Assembly (NCBI GenBank): GCA_964370205.1
Contig: CAYJIK010000012.1
Span: 1 to 37,864 of the forward strand
Direction of reading: 5' to 3'
Origin: DAMCAP01 sp964370205
GTDB lineage: Bacteria; Bacillota; Clostridia; Oscillospirales; Ruminococcaceae
Length of the DNA stretch: 37,864 nucleotides
The notes beneath the pieces are model-generated. The model did not search any database. It was given only the letters and a program-made list of their open reading frames with translations, and had not been told where the DNA came from. The stretch's first letter is position 1. Each line of letters starts with the position of its first letter. Positions 8,605 to 19,300 of the stretch are shown piece by piece. The position numbers and the translations under genes are program-made.

Positions 8605-9550
8605 AGAAAAGATTTTAGAGGTTAAAGACATTAAGGTCGAGTTTGGTTCCGGTAAGACAAAGTTTGTCGCTATCAAAGGCGTAAGCTTTGACATCTACAA
8701 GGGCGAAACCTTTGGACTGGTTGGCGAGTCCGGCTCAGGTAAAACCACCATCGGACGTGCTATTATCCGCATCAACCCCATCACTCAGGGTGAAATCATC
8801 TATAAGGGTGATGTTATAAGCGGTAAGATCTCCAAAGAGCTTGACAAGAAAGTTATAAACTCCATTCAGATGGTTTTCCAGGATCCTATGAGTTCGCTAA
8901 ATGAGCGTGCTAAGGTTGACTATATTGTCTCCGAAGGCATGATCAACATGAAGAACTTTAAGGACGAAGCAGACAGACAGCAGAAGGTTTCTGAAGCACT
9001 TCTATCTGTTGGTCTACTGCCTGAGTTTGCCAGCCGATTCCCCCACGAGTTCTCAGGCGGTCAGCGCCAGAGAATCGGTATAGCACGCGTTCTTACCATG
9101 CATCCTGAATTGATAATCGCTGACGAGCCTATCTCCGCTCTGGACGTTTCCATCCGTGCGCAGGTTCTAAACCTGCTAAGTGAACTCCAGAAGAAGAACG
9201 GCCTGACCTATCTGTTTATCTCTCATGACCTTTCTATCGTTAGATTTATCACAGATAGAACAGCTATCATCCATAAGGGTCTGATAGTTGAGCTAGCAGA
9301 AACAGAAGCACTCTTTAAGTCCCCTCTTCACCCCTACACAAGAGCGCTGTTCTCCGCTATACCTCAGCCTGACCCACAGACAGAGCGCAAGAAGGTTATC
9401 GAGATTTATGATCCCGCTATACATCAGTATGACACTGATAAGCCTGAGTGGGTTGAAATCGAACCGGGCCACTTTATCCTTGCTAACAAAGCAGAGCAGG
9501 AAAAGTACCGCGCTATGCTACGTGCAGGCAATATAAACGTGTTTGCATAA
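8594..9550 (+). CDS. oppF: Oligopeptide ABC transporter ATP-binding protein OppF
   Basis: A 318-residue ATPase, last gene of the opp operon. Seen in order: Walker A GESGSGKTT, Q-loop VFQDPMSSLNE, signature FSGGQRQR, Walker B LIIADEPISALDV and switch histidine ISHD. The C-terminal tail continues past the ABC fold with an acidic EPGHFILA stretch, a form often seen in Firmicute OppF. The start is GTG behind GGGAGGAGG, inside the end of oppD, so translation of the two ATPases is coupled. A strong terminator follows at 9562-9594. Confidence 0.95.
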   Translation: MANKEKILEVKDIKVEFGSGKTKFVAIKGVSFDIYKGETFGLVGESGSGKTTIGRAIIRINPITQGEIIYKGDVISGKISKELDKKVINSIQMVFQDPMSSLNERAKVDYIVSEGMINMKNFKDEADRQQKVSEALLSVGLLPEFASRFPHEFSGGQRQRIGIARVLTMHPELIIADEPISALDVSIRAQVLNLLSELQKKNGLTYLFISHDLSIVRFITDRTAIIHKGLIVELAETEALFKSPLHPYTRALFSAIPQPDPQTERKKVIEIYDPAIHQYDTDKPEWVEIEPGHFILANKAEQEKYRAMLRAGNINVFA

Positions 9551-9561
9551 CTAAAGCTATT

Positions 9562-9594
9562 AAAAACTCCGCCCATCTCGGGCGGAGTTTTTTT
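9562..9594. terminator. Bidirectional terminator between oppF and the histidine kinase
   Basis: Stem AAAAACTCCGCCC with GGGCGGAGTTTTT around the loop ATCTC. T-runs flank both sides, so it can serve oppF on plus and the kinase gene on minus. Confidence 0.9.
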
Positions 9595-9641
9595 GCTTAT
9601 GCTTTAGTTTAAATGTTTTCAAACTCCCATTGCTCATTTTC

Positions 9642-11519
9642 TTATGCGCTATATCCGCTTTGTTTTAATGTTATAGATACCTTAAACAGGTCTCCGTCTA
9701 TCGTTAGGTCGAATGTGCCATTTTGAAGTTTTATCAAACTTTGAGAGATGGATAGCCCCAGGCCGTTGCCTTCGGTGGTTCGGGAGGTGTCTCCTCTAAT
9801 GAAGCGCTCCATCAGTTCGTCTGACGAGATGTTTAGTTGGAATTTGGAGGTGTTCTTTAGAGAAATCTGTACGTACTCGCCGTATACCTCAGCGGTGATG
9901 TATGCTCGGGTGTCCGGCTGTGCATACTTTGCTATATTGCCCAGTAAGTTATCAAACACACGCCACATCAGGCGGCTGTCTGCCGTTATAAATGTCGGGC
10001 TATCGAGGGAGGTGGTTATTAGAGTTATGCTGCCTAGTTTTAGTCTTTCTTCGTATTCCGCCTGTACCTGAGAGAATAGCACACCAACCTCGCAGTCGGT
10101 GAGATTAACCTCTATATTACCACTGGTGATCTTGGAGGCTTCCATTACGTCCTCGGTGAGCTTTTTAAGCCGTTCCGACTGCTTTAGTATGATGTCGATG
10201 TATTTGGTGGCGTTTTCGTTGTCGAGCTGTTCTCGGCTCAGTAGGTCGGTGTAGTTGAGGATGGAGGTCAGTGGGGTTTTGATGTCGTGTGAAACGTTTG
10301 CGATTAGTTCTGTGCGCATACGCTCGCTCTTTAGGCGTGCTTCAACTGCCTTGTTTATGCCAACTGCTATGCTATTTAGGTTTTCGCCGTGCTCTTTAAA
10401 GTCGTAGTGCATTTTGGTGGTGTCGGTGGTGTGGGTGAGGTCGCCGTCAGCGAGTGCTTTCCCTGACTGCTTTAGTTTTAGCAGTGTGACTACTAAGTAC
10501 AGCAGACCTAACGCTATTGCTATCTTCTCGACAAGCCAAAAGAAGATTAAAAAGGAGATTTCCTCTGATGCAAACACAAGGAGTATAACGATGACTTCGG
10601 CGAATGTTACCGCTCCAAGTATCGCAAACGCTTTCCAGGTAAGGGGGAGGTGTTCCATCGCCAATTTGAACACACGCCCACAAAAGTCAAACATCTTGCT
10701 GAAAAGCTTGTAGGTTATGGTGTTTTTAAAGATGGTTTTAGATTTAATCCGCACCGCGATGCTCTTACAGGTTAAAAGCCCCACTATTGTCTCGAAGACA
10801 AAAAGTAAGATGTACAACACCAAAAATACAATGTCACTTGCATAGTAGCTGTAAGAGCTCTCGATGACGACTATGAGCGGTGCTGATATAACAATACTCA
10901 TTATAACGACAAACAGGTCAAACGGGATTTTGTCAAAGCTGTTTTGCTTTACTTCATTGTCTTTTGAATTTCTGCCTGCCACTATCATCTGTTGCACGAA
11001 AAGTGCTAGGGTAAGTATCGCTGAAAGGAGCATTATTGCTATCAGCCAGTATCTCATGGGGTAAAGCCACATGACAAATATATTTTGTATATAGTATTCG
11101 TCTTGATATGGAAACTCAGTGTCTACAAATAGCTCGATAGTGTAGTACGCCTGCTCACCGTCAGAGTAGTCCATCATGAAGTACTCGTCATAGAAGTAGT
11201 ATATATAGTGTTCGGGAAAGCTCTCACTGCTCGCTAGGAGCTTATCATCATGGTCATAGAGTTTGTAGTTTACGTTTTGATTTTTAAGTCTAGGGGTGTT
11301 GCTTTCGTTTTCGTAGTCATACGCTATACGATGAGCGTCGTTGTGGGCAGGGAGTTCTAGCATATTTCTTCTTGCATCTTCGTGGTTACTGCCATAGAAA
11401 TTCCAATTGATAGTAAAAGCCAGTGCGAAAATGGTTGCTATTGTTACCGATAGCATGATAATAAAAAACAGGCTACCTAAGAGCTTTCCTATAACTGTTT
11501 TGCTAAAGCGGTTTTTCAT
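9642..11519 (-). CDS. Membrane sensor histidine kinase
   Basis: A 625-residue two-component sensor. ATG 11519 is preferred over the longer frame because AAAGGA lies nine bases before it and because, after closing the false gap, it overlaps the regulator's stop as ATGA. Layout: first helix near residues 8-34, an extracellular segment of about 110 residues rich in Tyr and acidic residues, then about six further helices to residue 350. The dimerisation and phosphoacceptor box NVSHDIKTPLTSI follows near 400, then the ATPase domain with DNLLGNIAKYA (N box) and TEGNGLGLSIS (G box). The multi-helix membrane part is larger than in simple two-helix sensors. Its signal is unknown. It pairs with the adjacent OmpR-type regulator. 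Confidence 0.92.
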   Translation of the reverse strand: MKNRFSKTVIGKLLGSLFFIIMLSVTIATIFALAFTINWNFYGSNHEDARRNMLELPAHNDAHRIAYDYENESNTPRLKNQNVNYKLYDHDDKLLASSESFPEHYIYYFYDEYFMMDYSDGEQAYYTIELFVDTEFPYQDEYYIQNIFVMWLYPMRYWLIAIMLLSAILTLALFVQQMIVAGRNSKDNEVKQNSFDKIPFDLFVVIMSIVISAPLIVVIESSYSYYASDIVFLVLYILLFVFETIVGLLTCKSIAVRIKSKTIFKNTITYKLFSKMFDFCGRVFKLAMEHLPLTWKAFAILGAVTFAEVIVILLVFASEEISFLIFFWLVEKIAIALGLLYLVVTLLKLKQSGKALADGDLTHTTDTTKMHYDFKEHGENLNSIAVGINKAVEARLKSERMRTELIANVSHDIKTPLTSILNYTDLLSREQLDNENATKYIDIILKQSERLKKLTEDVMEASKITSGNIEVNLTDCEVGVLFSQVQAEYEERLKLGSITLITTSLDSPTFITADSRLMWRVFDNLLGNIAKYAQPDTRAYITAEVYGEYVQISLKNTSKFQLNISSDELMERFIRGDTSRTTEGNGLGLSISQSLIKLQNGTFDLTIDGDLFKVSITLKQSGYSA

Positions 11520-11525
11520 ATTATC

Positions 11526-11735
11526 GATCCTTTCTCGATTTTGTACCCCTGTCCCCATACTACCTTTAGGTAGCGTGGTTNNNNNNNNNNNNNNNNNNNN
11601 NNNNNNNNNNNNNNNNNNNNNNNNNNNNNNNNNNNNNNNNNNNNNNNNNNNNNNNNNNNNNNNNNNNNNNNNNNNNNNNNGATCCTTTCTCGATTTTGTA
11701 CCCCTGTCCCCATACTACCTTTAGGTAGCGTGGTT
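11526..11735. other. Assembly gap (100 N) with duplicated 55-base flanks
   Basis: Bases 11526-11580 and 11681-11735 are identical over 55 bases, separated by exactly 100 N. This is what remains when two contigs overlapping by one assembly word are joined as if separate. Removing one copy and the N run gives a continuous regulator-kinase junction. Confidence 0.93.
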
Positions 11736-12369
11736 CGGCGGGGTTTATTTCTATTTTTTCACGTAGGTGGCGGATATGCACCGCTACCGTGTTCTCGCTA
11801 CCTATTGGGGATTCGCCCCAGACTTTTTTGTAGATGTCCCGAGGGGAAAAGACCTGCCCGGGGCTTGTCATTAGTAGCTTTAGGATGTCATACTCGGTGG
11901 GAGTGAGGTTGATGGGGGCACCGTTTACTGTGACGGTCTTTGCTTTGTCGTCCATGGAAATACCTCCGACCTGTAGGTTGCTTTCTGTGTCACCTGCACC
12001 GCCGAGGGTCATATACCTGCGCAGTTGTGCTTTAACACGTGCTTGCACTTCTGTGGGGACAAACGGCTTTGTCACATAGTCGTCCGCCCCGAGGGACAGG
12101 CCGAGTATTTTGTCACTGTCCTCACTCTTTGCAGTGAGCATTATAACAGGCAGGTTGCTCAGCTCACGAATTTTCACCAGTGCGGAGATACCGTCCATCT
12201 CAGGCATCATAATATCGAGGAGTAGTAGGTGGATATCGTGACGTTTTATGGTTTCTAGTGCTTCTTTGCCTGTATGGGCAGTGAACAGGGTATAGTTGTC
12301 CGCTGAAAGATAGATTTTAAGCGCTGAAACGATATCTTCTTGGTCGTCGCATATTAGTATGTTGTACAT
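11683..12369 (-). CDS. OmpR/PhoB-family response regulator (end falls in the false gap)
   Basis: A two-component regulator with ATG 12369 behind AAAGGGAAAC. The receiver domain has the acidic pair D8 and D9, phosphoacceptor D52 (LLLLDIMMPEMDG), T79 and K101 (VTKPF). The C-terminal winged-helix domain contains LTPTEYDILKLLM and the recognition region SENTVAVHIRHLREKIE, ending in YLKVVWGQGYKIEKG. Directly, 229 residues can be read before the N run. Closing the duplicated junction adds Ser-Ile-Ile and a TGA that overlaps the kinase ATG, giving 232 residues, the normal family length. It probably controls its own operon and unknown targets. Confidence 0.93.
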
Positions 12370-12427
12370 GATGTTTCCCTTTCTGCTTAGCTGAATTACG
12401 ACTGTAAAGGTTACCTCCTACAGCCCT

Positions 12428-12456
12428 ATTATAATATACCCCTCATTTAAGAATAA
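12428..12456 (-). promoter_or_regulatory. Probable promoter of the two-component operon
   Basis: On the minus strand TTATTC (12456-12451), 17 bases, then TATAAT (12433-12428). The -10 is perfect and the -35 weak, as is common for autoregulated two-component operons. Confidence 0.5.
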
Positions 12457-13001
12457 ACAGGGCAAATGTTTAAGGTTTTATTAAGAAGTGCTGTACTAAT
12501 TATAACGACAGTATACTACATATTTACACTTTGCGAAAGGTGCAAAACATTTGCGGACGTAGAGTGGCTGTGTTTTATGTAGAAGTTACCTTGCCGGTTG
12601 CTATCGTAACCTTTCCGATACCGCCAGCCGTCCAAAAGCGAGACAGGCACAGTCGGGGGAGTGGCCGTCTGCCCATGGGGCAGAAACCAAGAGGCGTCAG
12701 CCGCGAACGGGGGACGGCACGTAGTTAGTAGGTGCCGGGCCCCCCCCCGGCCCCGCCCCCCCCCCCCCCGGGGGGGCGGTCACAGGTAGAGTGGCCAACC
12801 ANNNNNNNNNNGGGGGGGGGGGGGGGGGGGGGCTGTGTGCTAAATAACTTACCCGCCGCCCCTATATGGGGGGTTTTTTTTTTTTTTTGGGGGGGGCGCC
12901 CCCCCCCCCGGGCCACCCCCCCGACTGTGCCTGTTTCGCTTTCTCAGGTAGAGTGACAAACGAAACCTACACACCGCACTATCTCGGAGTTACATCAGCG
13001 G
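12457..13001. other. Intergenic region with doubtful homopolymer sequence
   Basis: No gene is supported between the two-component operon and addB. Most of the stretch is occupied by an inverted-repeat element (12635-12942). Its middle (12738-12913) is long runs of C, G and T around ten N at 12802-12811. Proline- and glycine-rich frames here are products of those runs and not genes. Confidence 0.7.
12635..12942. repeat. Damaged palindromic element related to the 26.4 kb repeat
   Basis: Terminal inverted arms 12635-12666 and 12911-12942 match over 32 bases with two mismatches. Inside the left arm a CTGCCC/GGGCAG hairpin (12669-12683) and a CGGCAC/GTGCCG hairpin (12715-12737) are seen. Bases 12637-12702 align with the reverse complement of 26426-26492 with scattered substitutions, so the two are members of one repeat family. 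The interior is corrupted by homopolymer runs and N. Confidence 0.7.
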
Positions 13002-13030
13002 TTGAAAAAGAAGAATATCGGTGGTAAAAT
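13002..13030 (+). promoter_or_regulatory. Promoter of addBA
   Basis: TTGAAA at 13002-13007, a 17-base spacer and TAAAAT at 13025-13030. Transcription would begin near 13037, which supports the GTG start at 13053 and excludes the upstream TTG at 13002. Confidence 0.6.
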
Positions 13031-13052
13031 AGAAAAAAAGAGGGGGGATAGC

Positions 13053-16000
13053 GTGTTAAACTTTATACTGGGCATAGCAGGTAGCGGTAAGAGCACACGA
13101 ATATTTGACAGGATAGCCGCTGTGACAACAGGCGGTGGACGAGCAATGCTCATAGTACCCGAGCAGATATCGTTTGAAAGTGAGCGCAGGATTATACAGC
13201 GTGATGATATAGAGGGCAGATACACTGAAGTACTCAGCTTTAACCGCTTAGCAGAGCGCAGTCGCCCCGCATTGGGTGTGTCTGTCAAGCCACTCCTTGA
13301 CGAAGCGGGCGGCTATATGATGCTGGCCATAGCACTGGAAGAAATAAAAGAACATCTAAAGATATACAGACGACAGTACCAAAGTGCAGGGTTTATCTCG
13401 AAACTTATGGAAACCGTAGCGGAACTGAAAAACAGCGGCGTAACGCCTGAAATGTTAAGTAGGTTTTCCTTTGACTGTCCTGATGGGAGCCTTAAGGAAA
13501 AGAGCTACGAGCTCTCACTTATTGCTGATGCGTATAATTCTGTGGTCAGCCGCAGTCACACAGACCCACGTGACCTTCTCGCCTTTACTGCTGACAGCAT
13601 GGAGGGCGCTGATTATTTTAAAGGGTACAGCATTTTCTTAGACGGCTACAGCAGCTTTACTTTTAATCAGTATCGTATCATAAGCCAGATGCTCACAGAC
13701 GGTGCAGAGGTCTATATAACACTCACTACAGACGGTGTGTCAGAGTATAGCGAGCTTTTCGGGTTTACCGCAAAGGCATACAGACGACTGCTTCGAACAG
13801 CACAAAATTCAGGCGTTGAGGTAAAGCATGAACTTTTAACCGGCGCGAAGGGTGCTTTGCCAATGGGGCTGATAGAGTATGAACGCAGGATGCGGACTGA
13901 AGTGCCGGGTGATGCTGTGGAGGGAGACTGTTTAACCCTTCACAAGTCGGTGGACAGGCGTGAGGAACTGCGGTGGATAGCGGCGACAGTTAGCAGGCTT
14001 GTAAAGGAGCAGGGGTATCGGTATAAGGATGTTACCGTCATCTTCAGGAGTTTATCGCCCTACGCCCCCGATATTGCCCCTATAATGGACGAATATGACA
14101 TCAGCTACCACCTTGACAGTAAAAAAGATATTGGCGTACAGGGCGTGGCAGGGCTGTTACAGAGTGTGCTCAGACTATGTGTGCACGGCTACAGCACGCC
14201 AACTATTCTAAGCTTGCTGAAGTCGCCACTTCTCTTAAAGGACACCGAAAGTGTCTCAGAGCTTGAAAACTACTGTTACATTTGGTCAGTTGACGGCAGT
14301 AGGTGGAATGTACCGTTTATAAACCATCCACAAGGCATAGGTAGGGCAATGACTGAAAGCGACACAGAACAGTTGGCACGGATCGAGGGTGTGAGAAGCA
14401 CTTTTGTGGAGTCGTTAAACAGTGTAAAGCAAGCGGTAAAAACCGAGGACGGTGGCGAGGTAGCTTTAGCGCTGTACTCATTGCTGGGTCAGTTTGATGT
14501 AAAGCAAAAGCTGATAGATTTTTCCGAGTATATGGACGCTTTGTCCGCTAAGACATTTCTGGAGGAGCATTCACGGGAATACGAGGGTGTTATGGCGGTG
14601 CTGGACATGTACCACCGCACACTGAGTGGGATTAAGACAGATAGCATAAGGTTGTGTGAGCTGTTTGAACTTGCATGCTCCACCATATCCCCCGGCAGTG
14701 TCCCTGCGACACTGGATCAAATACTGCTAACAGATGCTTCACGAGTGCGTGAGGTGAAGTCGAAGGTGGTGTTTATCCCCGGCGCAGTGGAGGGAGAATA
14801 TCCGCTACTGCCTAGCGACGGCGGTCTGTTAAGCCTAGCGGACAGAAGCATCATGAGCGAGGGCGGCATGGAACTTTTAAACAGCCGTGAGAGCATGTCC
14901 GAGGCGGAGCAGCTCAGCTGTTACCAAGCTGTAACGGCGGCGACAGAGCGCCTTTATATCAGCTACCCAACTTCTGTGGGCGGAAATACTTCCGAACCTT
15001 CCGCCCTCTATCGGATCGGAGAGAGTGTCAGTAAACTGCATTTAGAGCTGTCATCTGAATATTTTGCTACCACGTTGAAATCATCAGCTACAATAATGGC
15101 GCAGAATTATAGAACAAACCCCCGAATATGGGCGACACTCAAAGAGGTGGCAGGTGTTGACAGTGTATGGCACAGCGTCGAAATGGGCATAAACCGACCT
15201 GTCCACAGCATAGCCGATCGCACGAAGACAGAGAAGTTGTTTGGTAGCACGGTGAGATTATCGCCCACACGACTGGAGCGCTACTCAAGTTGTCCGTTTT
15301 CGTTTTTTGCACAGAATGGACTTAGGCTTAGGCGGAGAAACAAGGCGGAGCTGTCCCCTATTGAGAGTGGTTCTCTAATACATAACGCCCTTGAACAGCT
15401 TGTGAAAAAATACGGTGGTGAGGGACTTCACACAGCGGAGGAGAGCGAACTCAGGGGAAGTATCGAGGAGATTGTAGCGGATTATATAGCAGAACGAATA
15501 CTCGGTGAACTACCGAAGCGGCAAAACTACCTGTTTAAGCGGCTTGTAAACAGCATCTACCCTGTAGCACGGCGACTTGGCGAGGAGTTTTCACAGAGCA
15601 AGTTTGAGCCGTGCGAGTTTGAACTGCGTATTAATGCGGACAGTAAGGTGAAACCGCTTGTACTGACTACATCAGCAGGGAACAGCATAGTGGTGGAGGG
15701 CACTGTTGACCGTGTGGACACTGCTGTGATTGGCGGTGAAAAGTATGTCCGTGTGGTGGACTATAAGCAAGGTGGTAGGACGTTCAGGCTAAGAGATGTA
15801 TACCATGGGCTTAATATGCAGATGCTTATTTACCTGTTTACTATATGGCACAGAGGCGAGGGGGAACTGGAGAATGTCCTGCCGGCAGGGGTGCTCTATA
15901 TGCCGTCCCTCGATAAATACATAACCGCCCCCGACGGTGAGGCGTTTTTAAAGGCACGCAACAGCTACTACCGCATGAATGGTCTGATACTGGACGACCC

Positions 16001-16310
16001 CGAGGTGTTATCCGCCATGGATGTGAGTGGTGGTGGAGTGTTTATACCGTCGTCACGCTCGAAGGACTCGTTTGCGTCGCTTGAGGAACTGGGCAAAATC
16101 TATGAGCTGGTGACAAAGAACATCAGGGACATAGCAGAACAACTTTTGGGGGGTAAAGTAGAAGCGTCCCCACTGGGTGACGGCAACACCCTACCATGCG
16201 AATACTGCGACTACAGGTGGGTGTGCGGATTTGAGATGGGTGACCCATACAGGGAGATACTGAACAGGGACAGAGCGGAAATATTAAAGGAGGTGGGCGC
16301 AGATGAGTAG
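13053..16310 (+). CDS. addB: ATP-dependent helicase/nuclease subunit B (AddB)
   Basis: A 1085-residue subunit of the AddAB complex, which processes double-strand breaks for RecA loading. The start is GTG behind GAGGGGGG; the open frame extends upstream to 13002 but that lies in the promoter. Walker A GIAGSGKST appears within the first 20 residues, followed by VPEQISFESER. The C-terminal nuclease domain has the VVDYKQGG motif. The four cysteines that bind an iron-sulfur cluster in AddB are present: C747 in YSSCPFSFF and C1049, C1052, C1058 in CEYCDYRWVC. It overlaps addA by eight bases. The length is close to the 1160 residues of the Bacillus protein. Confidence 0.95.
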   Translation: MLNFILGIAGSGKSTRIFDRIAAVTTGGGRAMLIVPEQISFESERRIIQRDDIEGRYTEVLSFNRLAERSRPALGVSVKPLLDEAGGYMMLAIALEEIKEHLKIYRRQYQSAGFISKLMETVAELKNSGVTPEMLSRFSFDCPDGSLKEKSYELSLIADAYNSVVSRSHTDPRDLLAFTADSMEGADYFKGYSIFLDGYSSFTFNQYRIISQMLTDGAEVYITLTTDGVSEYSELFGFTAKAYRRLLRTAQNSGVEVKHELLTGAKGALPMGLIEYERRMRTEVPGDAVEGDCLTLHKSVDRREELRWIAATVSRLVKEQGYRYKDVTVIFRSLSPYAPDIAPIMDEYDISYHLDSKKDIGVQGVAGLLQSVLRLCVHGYSTPTILSLLKSPLLLKDTESVSELENYCYIWSVDGSRWNVPFINHPQGIGRAMTESDTEQLARIEGVRSTFVESLNSVKQAVKTEDGGEVALALYSLLGQFDVKQKLIDFSEYMDALSAKTFLEEHSREYEGVMAVLDMYHRTLSGIKTDSIRLCELFELACSTISPGSVPATLDQILLTDASRVREVKSKVVFIPGAVEGEYPLLPSDGGLLSLADRSIMSEGGMELLNSRESMSEAEQLSCYQAVTAATERLYISYPTSVGGNTSEPSALYRIGESVSKLHLELSSEYFATTLKSSATIMAQNYRTNPRIWATLKEVAGVDSVWHSVEMGINRPVHSIADRTKTEKLFGSTVRLSPTRLERYSSCPFSFFAQNGLRLRRRNKAELSPIESGSLIHNALEQLVKKYGGEGLHTAEESELRGSIEEIVADYIAERILGELPKRQNYLFKRLVNSIYPVARRLGEEFSQSKFEPCEFELRINADSKVKPLVLTTSAGNSIVVEGTVDRVDTAVIGGEKYVRVVDYKQGGRTFRLRDVYHGLNMQMLIYLFTIWHRGEGELENVLPAGVLYMPSLDKYITAPDGEAFLKARNSYYRMNGLILDDPEVLSAMDVSGGGVFIPSSRSKDSFASLEELGKIYELVTKNIRDIAEQLLGGKVEASPLGDGNTLPCEYCDYRWVCGFEMGDPYREILNRDRAEILKEVGADE

Positions 16311-19300
16311 CAGAAACTGGACAGAGTCGCAACGCAAAGCTATATACAGCAGAAAAGGCACTCTCTTAGTGTCAGCGGCAGCAGGTAGCGGTAAAACAGC
16401 GGTGCTCACCGAGCGTGTTATAGAGATGCTACTGGACGAGGAAAACCCTGTCCCTGCCGATAAACTACTGATACTCACCTACACAAATGCGGCGGCAGGG
16501 GAGCTTAGAGGGCGGATAATGTCACGGCTTACCACTATGCTTAGCGGAGAGAAAGCAGGACTGGCAAGACGTCAGCGCAGACTACTGGAGCACAGCCATA
16601 TCGGGACGATACACTCGTACTGTCTGGCGCTGTGCAGACAGCACTTCAATCTTATTGAAGGCCTTTCTCCGACCTTTAGGTTGGGTGACGAAAATGAGCT
16701 AACGTCATTGATGGATAGCGCTTTGAAAGAGGTGCTGGAAGAGCGGTACAGCGAGGGGGCCGATGATTTTCTTGCGCTTGTGGAGCTAATATCGGGCGGT
16801 AGGAATGATAGCAAACTTGCCGAGACGCTTATAAAGCTGTACGGTTTTGTGCGTTCTCATCCGTACTACTTTGATTGGATGGACAAAAAAGCAGAGCTTT
16901 ATAAAAATGCCGAGGTTATATCCACCTCGCCGTTTGGTGGCATACTACTCGACTACGCCACCGAAGCTATAACATATGCCTATGATATCGTTAAGGATAT
17001 TAGTGATGCTATTTACGGCGACGACGAAGCGGAAAAGGCGTATTCGGACATGGTGGAGTCGGACATGGCTTTTTTGGAGGGACTGCTGCTTCACTGTCAA
17101 AACCGTGACTATGAGCGGTTGGTTACCACACTTGACAGCTACGCATATCCACGTCTAAACCCCGGGCGTAAAGTGGATGCGTATATAAAGCAGGTTGTGA
17201 AATCAGGTAGGGATAGCTTTAAAGAAGCGGTGTCAGAACTGAAGAGTAGGCTGACAGTCGATAATGATAGTGATTTCATTTTCGAGATGGGAAAGGTTGC
17301 GCCTATGGTGGAGTGTCTGTTTTCGCTTGCAAAACAGCTGGACGGTAAATATCGTGAGGCTAAGAGTAGAAAGTCGCTGATTGACTACTCGGATCTTGAG
17401 CATTTTGCACTTGAGCTGTTGACTGTGCAGGGGGAAACGGGGCTTGTCCCTACAAATATAGCTAGGGAGCTGGGGAGTGGTTACAGTGAGATACTTGTGG
17501 ACGAGTGCCAGGACATTAACGCACTACAGGACGAGATTATAAAGTCGTTTGGTGCAAAGATGTTCTACGTGGGAGACGTTAAGCAGAGCATCTACCGCTT
17601 TAGACAAGCACGCCCCGAGTTGTTTATAGAGAAGCTAATGAGCTTTGCGGTGTTTGATGATGAAAAGTTCCCGGCGTCTATAACGCTTAACGATAACTTT
17701 CGCTGTCGGCTTGAGATATGCGAGGGGGTAAACTATCTATTTAGAATGTTGATGAGCGAGAAACTCGGGGAACTTGACTATGACGTTCGTCAGCGGCTTA
17801 ATGCTTCCGCTAAGTATCCCGACGAACCAAAGGGGAGCATAAATATCCGCATACTCGATAAGAAAGGGGAAACGGACGAGCCTAGGTATATAGCAAACCT
17901 TATTGCCGAGCTTATGACACAGGGTAGAACCGTGACTGATGGAGGCGCTGACCGCCCACTTGAGTACGGCGACATATGTATTCTTATGCGCTCACCGAGA
18001 AGGCGGCTACAAAGCTATATAACTGCGCTTAGCGCAGTCGGTATACCTGTTTCGGCGGACAGTACAGAAAGCTTTCTCACGTCCTCTGAACTTATGCCGA
18101 TAGTACAGCTTTTAACTGTGACCGATAACCCGATATTGGACATTGAACTTTCCGGGGTGATGCTATCGCCGTTGTTTGGTTTTACCGCTGAGGAACTTGC
18201 GGATGTACGTATATTGACACCCGGGGGCAACTTTTACACTGCTGTGCTGACAGCGGTAGAGGACGGTAACACAAAGGTAGCGGAGTTTGTGGAGACACTG
18301 TCCGAACTGCGTTTGATGTCGGCACAGATGTCGGTCAGTGAGCTTGTGGTGTATATTTACAACAGGTTTGCTTATGAGCATATAGTGTCAGCAGGGCAGA
18401 ACGGCAGTTATTGCAGTAAGAATTTGTGGGAGTTTGTCAGGCATATAAGTGCAATGGAAGGGCGGGGCATGCAGTCGCTGCATGGTATTGTGAGCGCACT
18501 GCGTGACCTTTTAGAGAACGGCCGTGACCTACCGCCGCCGTCAGGTATGGTGACAGGTGGGGTGCGTGTTATGAGTATACACCGTTCAAAGGGGCTTGAG
18601 TTTCCTGTGGTGATGCTTGCCGAGTGTGGTAGATTGTTTAACCTTGAGGAGCGGTCAGAGCCGTTTGCGCTCAGTAGCGACCTTGGTTTCGCCTGCGTCA
18701 AACGAGATGCAGTAAAAGGTAGGCAATACCCGACACTGGCGCTATCCGCATTGCGTGTGTCAAATACCGGTTTAACGCTTTCTGAAGAACTGAGGGCACT
18801 ATACGTTGCACTCACGAGGGCTAAAGAGGTAGCATATGTGACTATGAGCTATCAAAACCCACAGCGAAAGATTGAAACATTCAAAAGCCATCTGCAAGGG
18901 GATAGATTAGCGCCTTATCACGTGCGCAGTGGTAGGAGCTTTGGGGAGTGGATAATGTCCGCACTGCTTCATAGGAAGGGCGCAGAGGGTCTGCTTGACG
19001 GCGAGGCGTTTTCAGACGAGTTGTTTAGTGTGGAACTTGCGGAGGATGTCGAAGTTGTGACGGACATGGAACAGTCAAGTGACATAACTACGCTTACAGT
19101 GGACAGTGAACTGAAAAACAGGACAGAAACGTTGATATCTACAGCGTACAGGTGGGAGAACGAGCAGGGGATACCGTCTAAGGCTACTGTTACACAGCTT
19201 GTTAAGTCGCAGGAGGCGAGCTACTTCACCGCTGTACCGTCCTTTGCGATGGGTGGTGCAGTGTCCGGGGCGGACAGAGGAAACGCACTGCACAGGTTTA

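Noticed and set aside
11520..11558. N-terminal extension of the histidine kinase
   Set aside because: Those codons are the regulator's last codons read in another frame; the ribosome binding site and ATGA overlap fix the start at 11519.
12531..12956. Frames encoding poly-proline and poly-glycine proteins on both strands
   Set aside because: They are translations of homopolymer runs and N in a low-quality stretch.
13002..13052. Upstream TTG start for AddB
   Set aside because: It lies on the -35 box, and a better ribosome binding site precedes GTG 13053, which begins right at the family's N-terminus.
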